Shown here: piece by piece, positions 1 to 6,044 of the stretch
Layout: each line of letters opens with the position of its first letter
How positions within the stretch are numbered: position 1 is the first letter of the stretch
NCBI GenBank assembly: GCA_900764045.1
Contig: CAAFMN010000009.1
Coordinates: 1 to 35,087, forward strand
Origin: Clostridia bacterium
GTDB lineage: Bacteria > Bacillota > Clostridia > Lachnospirales > Bianqueaceae
Direction of reading: 5' to 3'
DNA length: 35,087 bases
Made by a program: the position numbers and the translations under genes
The notes under the pieces: generated by a model
What the model was told of the DNA's origin: nothing
What the model saw: the letters and a program-made list of their open reading frames with translations, nothing else
Database searches by the model: none

Positions 1-37
1 CCGAAAATCATGTACGCCGATGTGACCTTGAGAGAAA

Positions 38-85
38 AGAAAAGCCCAGTCATATGGGCAAAAGCCTTGATATGACTGGGTTTTT
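38..85 (-). terminator. Rho-independent terminator behind the tRNA-Ser fragment
   Basis: Eleven-base arms at 45-55 and 70-80 pair perfectly, and the loop holds a further GGC-AAAA-GCC mini-stem. Read on the minus strand the hairpin follows the CCA end of the tRNA fragment directly and is followed by a T-rich run (CTTTTCTTTT). Five T residues at 81-85 would also let it work on the plus strand. It is the kind of terminator expected just behind a tRNA gene, so it probably travelled together with the tRNA half. Nothing further is recognisable in bases 1-37. Confidence 0.8.
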
Positions 86-141
86 GGCGGAGAGTTAGGG
101 ATTCGAACCCTAGGTTCCTTTTGGGAACACGACATTTCGAG
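85..141 (-). tRNA. 3' half of a tRNA-Ser (anticodon CGA) gene, 5' half absent
   Basis: On the minus strand this reads as a seven-base anticodon loop CTCGAAA (anticodon CGA), the 3' strand of the anticodon stem (TGTCG), a long variable arm with a GTTCC/GGAAC stem, a T arm (TAGGG, loop TTCGAAT, CCCTA), the 3' acceptor strand ACTCTCC, discriminator G and an encoded CCA. The long variable arm and the acceptor strand fit serine tRNA. The bases that should form the 5' anticodon-stem strand (142-146) do not pair and instead belong to a LysR coding sequence, so the D arm and 5' acceptor strand are missing. A break exactly at the anticodon loop is the usual crossover region for integrases that use tRNA genes. 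The complete tRNA-Ser(GCU) at 34759 does not encode CCA, unlike this fragment. Confidence 0.85.
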
Positions 142-561
142 TTCGCTCTTCATCTGCGCCACGTCTTCGATGATTTCATAGGTCTGTGTTTCACGCAGGC
201 TAAAATCATATTCGTCCTGTCCATACTGCTTGATTAAGTCTACAAAGGCATTGACCGCGAAGGAATAATGCTGTGTAGAGACGCAGAACTGTTTTTTGCC
301 ACCATCGCCGCCTTTATATTTATCCTCCAGGATGGAGGCTTGCTCCAATACCTGGCGGGCATAGCCCAGAAATTGTTCGCCCTCTTTGGAAATATGGATG
401 CCTTTATTGGTTCGTTGAAAGATGACGACATGCATCTCGCGTTCCAGATCGTGGACCGCGTTGGTCAGGCTGGGCTGAGAAATAAAGAGCTTTTTGGCAG
501 CCTCGGTGATGCTGCCCGTCTCAGCGACGGTTACGGCGTATTTTAATTGCTGCAGAGTCAT
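142..561 (-). pseudogene. LysR-family regulator, truncated after about 140 codons
   Basis: The start (ATG at 561-559) overlaps the ATP-grasp stop as ATGA, which suggests translational coupling. Residues 1-60 form a typical LysR winged helix-turn-helix (MTLQQLKYAVTVAETGSIT onwards, with SQPSLTNAVHDLE). Residues about 90-140 begin the effector-binding domain (VSTQHYSFAVNAFVDLI). A normal LysR protein is about 300 residues, but after the codons for MKSEL the frame passes into the tRNA-Ser fragment and terminator. The frame stays open to the window edge, giving a hybrid tail with no LysR character. I infer an inactive or truncated regulator. If transcribed, the product would keep only the DNA-binding part and half of the first effector subdomain. 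The rest of the gene should lie elsewhere if this was an insertion. Confidence 0.85.
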
Positions 562-1760
562 AGGGAGTCCCAGGTCTTCAGCACATCGGCATAAAAGGCT
601 TCCATTTCCTCATAGGTGGGGAAGGTCGCGATGTAGATCTGATTGCCCATGGCGCCGGCCAAGACCTCCGGGAGACGGCCGGACATGCGGATATGGCTGC
701 CGTATTTGGCCAGAAGATCCTCGTGGGACAGGACAAAGTGTTTACCGTCCCGGCGTCCCGCAAAGGCACAGAAGGAGCGCTCTCTTACCGGCATATCCGT
801 ATGGTCAAACGCGATCATGTCGGCCCAGATCTTATATACGTCGGTGCTGTAGGCATAGTCGATCATATCCGGGGTGAAGCCGCCGCAGGGACGCATATTG
901 ACTTCCAAAGCGACGACGTCTCCCTTTTTGCCCATACCGGGCTGGTCCTGGGTCAGACGGAAGAATTCAAAATGGATAAAACGGCTCTTAACGCCAAAGC
1001 TCTTGACGGCGGCACGTCCGGCACGGCGTACATCCTCCGGCAGATCCTTTACAATATAGTAAATGGAATTATCCTGATTGTTGACGATATCCATGATGGA
1101 CATGGGGGTGACATTGCCTGTCTCAAACATGGGACGGCCCTGCGAATCAATGATCGCGTCATAGGAGTTGATGATCGCATGGATAAACTCTTCCATAATA
1201 TAAGAGATCCGGGTATCCCGATTCCTGAAAAAGTTCCACAGGTCCTCATCGGAGGAAAGCTTATAGGTATGGGAGGCGCCTACACCATTATCCGGTTTGA
1301 CGACGACAGGATACCCTACCTCCTGAATAAAGGAGAGGCAGCCTTCGATCGTGTCTACCAGATGGTAGCGCGCGGTAGCGATACCGGCCTTGGCGTAGAA
1401 CTCTTTCATTTTGGATTTGTATTTGATGCGGGGCATATCCTCTGTCATAAATCCGCTGGTAATATGGAAGTCCGTACGCAGCCGGGCATCCTGTTCCAGC
1501 CAGTATTCATTGTTGGATTCCAGCCAGTCGATCCGGCCGTACTGAGAGATCAGATAGGCAACGGTGCGGTAGACTTCTTCGTAGTTTTCAAGATTGCTGA
1601 CCTTGCAGTAGCGGTTCAGGTTCTCTCTTACCTCCGGCGCCAGCTCTTCTTCCGGCTGATCGCCGATTCCCAGGACATTCATGCCGTTTTTCTTTAATTC
1701 CCGGCAGAACAGCCAGTAATTGGTAGGAAAGTTGGGGGAGATAAATACGACGTTTTTCAT
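558..1760 (-). CDS. ATP-grasp domain ligase, substrate unknown
   Basis: A 400-residue protein of the carbamoyl-phosphate-synthase-like ATP-grasp type. The N-terminal 120 residues (MKNVVFISPNFPTNYW) look like a pre-ATP-grasp domain. The nucleotide-binding segment is YPVVVKPDNGVGAS at about 150-163, and the metal-binding segment is EVNMRPCGGFTPD at about 286-298. Such enzymes activate a carboxylate as an acyl phosphate and join it to an amine or thiol; the substrate cannot be read from the sequence. The gene sits 27 bases behind a putative esterase, downstream of a second esterase and exonuclease III, and its stop overlaps the lysR start. The company of two alpha/beta hydrolases hints at making or processing a small amide- or ester-linked compound, but that is inference. 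Family assignment is firm and function open. Confidence 0.88.
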   Translation of the reverse strand: MKNVVFISPNFPTNYWLFCRELKKNGMNVLGIGDQPEEELAPEVRENLNRYCKVSNLENYEEVYRTVAYLISQYGRIDWLESNNEYWLEQDARLRTDFHITSGFMTEDMPRIKYKSKMKEFYAKAGIATARYHLVDTIEGCLSFIQEVGYPVVVKPDNGVGASHTYKLSSDEDLWNFFRNRDTRISYIMEEFIHAIINSYDAIIDSQGRPMFETGNVTPMSIMDIVNNQDNSIYYIVKDLPEDVRRAGRAAVKSFGVKSRFIHFEFFRLTQDQPGMGKKGDVVALEVNMRPCGGFTPDMIDYAYSTDVYKIWADMIAFDHTDMPVRERSFCAFAGRRDGKHFVLSHEDLLAKYGSHIRMSGRLPEVLAGAMGNQIYIATFPTYEEMEAFYADVLKTWDSL

Positions 1761-1787
1761 GATAGTGCCTTCTTTCGCTTAATGAAT

Positions 1788-2540
1788 TTATCCAAGCAGG
1801 TACGGCAGATAATAGGCAACCTGCTTATACCACCAATCCCAGTCATGGGCGCAGTCATATCCCCAGAAATCCACCCAGGCATGGATCCCCTTCTGCTCGA
1901 AGATCTGCTGCATCTGCCGGGTCGAATCCGGAAGCTCCCACGGACCCTGTCCTACGCAGAGAACGGCCTTTTTCTGGTTATAGGCAGCGATATACGGATG
2001 GGAAGGATCCATACCGCCTAGATAATGGATCGGAGAATTACGGTAGACGACTTCGTCCATATATTGAGAGAAACCGTATTCTGCCGTGTAGATGCCGCTT
2101 AACGCCAACAGGCGGTCGAAGAGACCGGGATAGCGGAAATACAGGTTCGCGGCGTGTGTCGCTCCCAGACTGCATCCGAAGGTCATGATTCCAGGCGTGC
2201 CGCTCCAGCCGTTGCGGGTATTGGCATACCAATGCATATAGGGCGCGATTTCGTCTGTGATATACCGCAGCCAATCCTCATAGCGGCGAATCCGCCAATA
2301 AGCGTCCCCATTCGGATTGGACCAGGTCTCCTGATCCAGCGTATCGATGGAAAAAACGGTGACTTGTCCGGAATCGATCCACGGAGCCCAGGTATCTGTC
2401 ATATGATAATTTTCAAAATCATAGAACCGTCCATCCTGACAGGGAATGAACAGCACGGGACGCCCAGCGTGTCCATAGATCTTGCACTCCATGTCCCGGC
2501 CAAGAGCGGGACTGTACCAATGATGATATTGTGTTTCCAT
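1788..2540 (-). CDS. Putative alpha/beta-hydrolase esterase (PF00756-like)
   Basis: A 250-residue protein with no signal peptide, so probably cytoplasmic. The nucleophile elbow is FGCSLGA with Ser124 in a G-x-S-x-G context. The likely catalytic His232 lies in CAHDWDWW near the C terminus, and an acidic partner lies between them. It resembles the esterase D / antigen 85-like putative esterase group and is rich in Trp and Tyr. It starts 14 bases after the next esterase stops and lies 27 bases ahead of the ATP-grasp gene, so the three are probably co-transcribed. It is not a close copy of its neighbour esterase, so they may act on different substrates or in sequence. The substrate is unknown. 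Confidence 0.85.
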   Translation of the reverse strand: METQYHHWYSPALGRDMECKIYGHAGRPVLFIPCQDGRFYDFENYHMTDTWAPWIDSGQVTVFSIDTLDQETWSNPNGDAYWRIRRYEDWLRYITDEIAPYMHWYANTRNGWSGTPGIMTFGCSLGATHAANLYFRYPGLFDRLLALSGIYTAEYGFSQYMDEVVYRNSPIHYLGGMDPSHPYIAAYNQKKAVLCVGQGPWELPDSTRQMQQIFEQKGIHAWVDFWGYDCAHDWDWWYKQVAYYLPYLLG

Positions 2541-2554
2541 ATCTGACGCCTCTT

Positions 2555-3322
2555 TTATTGCAGATTATACAGCAGCGTATTGAAAAAGAAAGGAATCTGA
2601 CGTTCCCAACTGGCTTCGCAGTGGTCGCCGCCAGGAACGATACGGCAGGACAGCTGGATCTCACGGTCGATCAGAAGAGAAGCGACCTGCCCGAAGCGGT
2701 GCCGCATATTCGGATGAAAATGAATCTCGCGGGATCCATAATCCATATAGAGGACCGTGTCAGGCGCGAGGCGGGCACTGCGGATCATGGCGTCCAATTG
2801 TTTGGCGGCAAACCAGATGGAGGGGGAGAGAGCGGCCGCTCTGGAAAAAACGGTATTATACTCCAACAGAGCATACAAACTCATCAATCCGCCCATGGAG
2901 CTGCCGGCGATAAAGGTGTGCCTGCGGTCCGGCAGAGTCGGGTAATGCCTGTCAATCAGAGGCTTAAAGGTATTGACCCACCAGTCCATCGTCGTCTTGC
3001 CGCGCCCGGTGATATGCCCCAGCTTGGGATCCGAGAAAGTAAAAGGTGAGTATTCGGATAGGCGTCCGCCGTCAGGGCTGTGGTTGCATTCTACAGCGGC
3101 GATGATCATCTCGGTTCCGGTCCGGTCCATATAATCAAGCATGCCCCAGCTTTTTCCGTAGGTCGCGTCCTCATCGTAGAACACATTGTGTCCGTCAAAC
3201 ATATACAGAACAGGATAGCGGCGTTCCGGGTCCTCCTGACAGGAATCCGGAATATAGACATAGACGCTGCGGAGAGCGTCTCCCGTCAGCTCAGGAATAG
3301 CGATGTCCCATTTTTCAAGCAT
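2555..3322 (-). CDS. Putative esterase, esterase D / Fes-like alpha/beta hydrolase
   Basis: A 255-residue alpha/beta hydrolase of the PF00756 type. Visible landmarks are the strand RYPVLYMFDGHNVF (35-48), typical of esterases related to enterochelin esterase and S-formylglutathione hydrolase, the nucleophile elbow AGSSMGG with Ser142, and a C-terminal GGDHCEASWERQ with likely catalytic His234. There is no signal peptide. A good ribosome binding site (AAAGGAG) precedes the ATG. It follows the exonuclease III gene by 32 bases and precedes a second esterase by 14. The Fes-like look and the nearby ATP-grasp gene could suggest a siderophore-like or peptide ester, but no iron-uptake gene is present, so the substrate stays unassigned. 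Confidence 0.88.
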   Translation of the reverse strand: MLEKWDIAIPELTGDALRSVYVYIPDSCQEDPERRYPVLYMFDGHNVFYDEDATYGKSWGMLDYMDRTGTEMIIAAVECNHSPDGGRLSEYSPFTFSDPKLGHITGRGKTTMDWWVNTFKPLIDRHYPTLPDRRHTFIAGSSMGGLMSLYALLEYNTVFSRAAALSPSIWFAAKQLDAMIRSARLAPDTVLYMDYGSREIHFHPNMRHRFGQVASLLIDREIQLSCRIVPGGDHCEASWERQIPFFFNTLLYNLQ

Positions 3323-3354
3323 GATATACTCCTTTCTGTATGGAGTCTGGTCAG

Positions 3355-4122
3355 TTATTCGCTCTCAATCTGCAATTCCACCGGACAATGATCCGATCCC
3401 AGGATATCACTGTGGATGGAGGCAGCCTTTAGACGCGGAGCCAGCTCCGAGGAAACCAGAAAATAGTCGATTCTCCACCCGACATTTTTTTCGCGGGCGT
3501 GGAACATATAGGACCACCAGGAATACGCATCCGTCTGGTCCGGATGAAAATAACGGAAGGTATCGATCCAGCCGGAGTCAAGAAGTTCCGTCATCTTGCC
3601 ACGCTCCGCGTCGGTAAAACCGGCATTGTTGCGGTTGGACTTGGGATTTTTCAGGTCTATTTCCGTGTGGGCTACGTTCATATCTCCGCAGACGACTACG
3701 GGCTTGTGCTGCCGCAGATTGTTCAGATAGGCGCGGAAGGCGTCCTCCCATTGCATACGGTATTCCAGACGTGTGAGCTCCCGCTGTGAGTTCGGGGTAT
3801 AGACATTGACCAGGTAGAAGGAGGGATACTCCAGAGTCAATACCCGGCCTTCATGATCATGCTCTTCCACGCCGATGTCGCGTGATACGGAGAGAGGTTC
3901 CTCTCGGCTGAAGACCGCTGTGCCGGAATACCCCTTTTTTTCGGCATAGTTCCAATACGCGTGATAGTCGTCCCGGGGCCATTGGATCTGGCCCTCCTGC
4001 AATTTGGTTTCCTGCAGGCACACGATATCCGCGTTGACCGTATCGAAGAAGTCTAAGAATCCCTTTTGCATGCAGGCCCGCAGGCCGTTGACATTCCATG
4101 AGATGAGTTTCAGTGTGGACAT
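3355..4122 (-). CDS. exoA: Exodeoxyribonuclease III (AP endonuclease)
   Basis: A 255-residue enzyme of the Xth/ExoA family, which cuts 5' to abasic sites and removes 3' blocking groups in base excision repair. Family motifs are in order: LISWNVNGLRA at the N terminus, LQETKLQ (metal-binding Glu), VYTPNSQ, GDMNVAH (catalytic Asp/Asn), DTFRYFHP, WWSYMF, WRIDYFLVS and the terminal GSDHCPV with the catalytic Asp-His pair. Length is normal. The start at 4122 is chosen because MSTLKLISWN is the canonical N terminus and AAGGAG lies just upstream; the longer open frame reading back into the ABC ATPase is spurious. It has its own promoter and probably also leads transcription of the esterases and ATP-grasp gene. 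Confidence 0.96.
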   Translation of the reverse strand: MSTLKLISWNVNGLRACMQKGFLDFFDTVNADIVCLQETKLQEGQIQWPRDDYHAYWNYAEKKGYSGTAVFSREEPLSVSRDIGVEEHDHEGRVLTLEYPSFYLVNVYTPNSQRELTRLEYRMQWEDAFRAYLNNLRQHKPVVVCGDMNVAHTEIDLKNPKSNRNNAGFTDAERGKMTELLDSGWIDTFRYFHPDQTDAYSWWSYMFHAREKNVGWRIDYFLVSSELAPRLKAASIHSDILGSDHCPVELQIESE

Positions 4123-4159
4123 ATATATCTCCTTATTTATAAAATCGTCTTCAGCAGAT

Positions 4160-4188
4160 ATCCTATCACATTTTGAGGAAGGATTCAA
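4160..4188 (-). promoter_or_regulatory. Sigma-A promoter for exoA
   Basis: On the minus strand TTGAAT (4188-4183) and TAGGAT (4165-4160) are separated by exactly 17 bases, about 40 bases ahead of the exoA start. The -35 box lies just behind the stop codon of the ABC ATPase gene, so exoA and the genes after it need not depend on the transporter promoter. Confidence 0.6.
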
Positions 4189-4189
4189 G

Positions 4190-4852
4190 TCAGTCGGCCC
4201 ACTTGCCGTCCAGCATCCGCAGGACCACATCGGCCTGCTCGGCAACAGAGTTGTCATGGGTAACGACAACGACAGTGCTGTCCTCCTCATGGGCGAGCTT
4301 GCGAAGGATCTCGACAATGTTTCGTGTGTTGGTGGAATCCAGATTTCCAGTAGGTTCATCAGCCAGCAGGATTTTGCTGCCCTGCGCCAGTGTGCGGGCG
4401 ATTGCGACACGCTGCTGTTCGCCGCCGGAGAGGTGATTGGGCAGACGTTTATCATAGGCGGCTGGCAGCTCTACCCGCTCGCGCATCTCGTGAGCCAGCG
4501 CCAGAGTCTCTTTGGACGGCATCTTCTTCAGCGTCAGAGGATACTGGATATTTTCTTCCACGGTGAGCAGCGGGAAAAGGTTGTAATTCTGATAGATTAC
4601 GGATACAGCTTCCCGGCGCATTTTGCTTCGGTTCCAGTCCCTGGTGGAGACCCCATTGATGAGGATCTCTCCGCTGGTGGGCAGATCGAGTCCGGCCATC
4701 AGAGACAGAAGAGTGGTTTTTCCGGAACCGGATTTGCCGACAATAGCGTAGAGTTTACCGGGTTCAAAATCATAGCTGATCCCGTTAACCGCTTGTACTG
4801 TCTGATATTTTCCCTGATAACGATAGCATACATCCTTCAAGAGAATACCCAT
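4190..4852 (-). CDS. ABC transporter ATPase, MacB/LolD type
   Basis: A 220-residue ATP-binding protein. Walker A is GKSGSGKT (39-46), the Q-loop is YQNYNLFP (about 87-94), the signature LSGGEQQ (141-147), Walker B ILLADEP (161-167) with DEPTGNLD, and the switch His199 lies in VVVTHD. The LADEPTGNLDS pattern is typical of the MacB/LolD/YknY group that powers FtsX-fold permeases. It directly follows the second permease gene (stop and start adjacent at 4853/4852), so the three genes make one transporter. Such systems use ATP for mechanotransmission or export rather than classical import. The substrate (drug, peptide, lipid or cell-wall signal) cannot be told from this sequence. Confidence 0.95.
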   Translation of the reverse strand: MGILLKDVCYRYQGKYQTVQAVNGISYDFEPGKLYAIVGKSGSGKTTLLSLMAGLDLPTSGEILINGVSTRDWNRSKMRREAVSVIYQNYNLFPLLTVEENIQYPLTLKKMPSKETLALAHEMRERVELPAAYDKRLPNHLSGGEQQRVAIARTLAQGSKILLADEPTGNLDSTNTRNIVEILRKLAHEEDSTVVVVTHDNSVAEQADVVLRMLDGKWAD

Positions 4853-6040
4853 TTATTCTTCCTCCTTTAGATTGCCTAATAGATTGCGGCGCAGGAAAAT
4901 CAACAGAGAGAATCCCAGACCGCAAGCAAATAACCCTAAAAAGACGCCCAGCCGTTCCGGCGGCTGCCATAGCCAGATGGCTCCACCCAACAGCGCGCCC
5001 AAGGCGCCATAGAGCAGATTTTCCACGGCATAGCCCAGAAAAATGGGAAAGGTCCTGGTTCCCATGGTTCGCAGCAGCAGAATTTCACGTTTTTGCTGGC
5101 GGATCACCAGAAAGCCGATCAGAAAACCGGAAGCGGCGGATAACAGGAATACCAGAGCCGTGCAGGCGCGGTTAATGGCCAGCGAGTTGCGGAGTGTGAC
5201 AGACGCCTGTTTCAGCGCGGCATCGTTGATATCCAGGGCATAAGGGTATGTCTCGTATCCAAAGCGTCCCCAATGGACGGGAGTGCCCAGCGGATCTGGT
5301 TCAGCAAACCATCTTTCCGCGATCCTGCGGATGGTGTCCAACTGGTTGTTGTCGGCTACAGTCGCTCCCACAGCATTCAGCTTATGAGTAATGGAGAGAT
5401 CCAGACAAACGTCGATCATGCATTGATAGGGACAAATGAGCTCTGTAGAGGATCCTTCGTAGGTACCCACAATCTGAAATGTTTCAGGAAATGTATGCGC
5501 GCCGCTCATGAGATCGACACGATCCTTGTAGTACGTGGTGACGGTCACTGTGATCGGTTCGGTCAGATTCGGATAGAGGGAGGCCGGGGCGATCGCGACC
5601 CAGTCAGATCCTGAAAAAATGCTTTCATCATATCCCGGCAGGAAGTGTACGACAAAGGTGCCGTTAAGCTGTCGGAGCCTGTGTCCCTCCAGGGAAGTGA
5701 TTCCGCGGAGATATGTAAGCTCGGACTCGGTAATCTCGACACTGGAGCTGAGATACACATCTTTTACGTATTTTGAGAAATTGGGCGTCATATAATCGTC
5801 TCCGGTAAAGACGCCGCCGAACCAGGGATAGATGCTCAAATTGGCTGTAGTGCTGCCGTAGAGATTGGTGACGTTCAGAGAAACCGGAAGAGTCTGATAC
5901 AGATATTCATAGTTTTTTTGTTGAGAGATATTGGAAGCATTCAGAACGCACAGTGCCGCGGAGAGGATGGAAGCGAACAGGCAGACACCCAGAGCCATCC
6001 AGGGACTGCGCCGAAGCCGACGGAACAGATATCGAAACAT
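4853..6040 (-). CDS. FtsX-like ABC permease, shorter subunit
   Basis: A 395-residue membrane protein. There is one N-terminal membrane segment (about 15-36, after MFRYLFRRLRRSPWMALGV), an extracytoplasmic domain of about 250 residues, and C-terminal membrane segments at about 292-315, 330-355 and 360-385, ending in a basic and acidic tail (RRNLLGNLKEEE). This is the one-plus-three layout of FtsX/MacB-type permeases. The segment QQKREILLLRTMGTR after the first C-terminal helix resembles the conserved FtsX cytoplasmic loop that contacts the ATPase. It lies 4 bases behind the larger permease and abuts the ATPase. The two permeases differ strongly in size and should form a heterodimer. Confidence 0.88.
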   Translation of the reverse strand: MFRYLFRRLRRSPWMALGVCLFASILSAALCVLNASNISQQKNYEYLYQTLPVSLNVTNLYGSTTANLSIYPWFGGVFTGDDYMTPNFSKYVKDVYLSSSVEITESELTYLRGITSLEGHRLRQLNGTFVVHFLPGYDESIFSGSDWVAIAPASLYPNLTEPITVTVTTYYKDRVDLMSGAHTFPETFQIVGTYEGSSTELICPYQCMIDVCLDLSITHKLNAVGATVADNNQLDTIRRIAERWFAEPDPLGTPVHWGRFGYETYPYALDINDAALKQASVTLRNSLAINRACTALVFLLSAASGFLIGFLVIRQQKREILLLRTMGTRTFPIFLGYAVENLLYGALGALLGGAIWLWQPPERLGVFLGLFACGLGFSLLIFLRRNLLGNLKEEE

Positions 6041-6044
6041 GGGG

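Noticed and set aside
1..141. Natural C-terminal tail of the LysR protein
   Set aside because: The extra codons read through a tRNA half and a terminator hairpin and lack LysR character; the open frame there is accidental.
693..1697. 334-residue plus-strand open frame
   Set aside because: Antisense shadow of the ATP-grasp gene, which carries clear catalytic motifs on the minus strand.
4123..4455. N-terminal extension of about 110 residues on exonuclease III
   Set aside because: It lies antisense-free but wholly inside the ABC ATPase gene in another frame, has no family similarity, and a canonical start with RBS and promoter exists at 4122.
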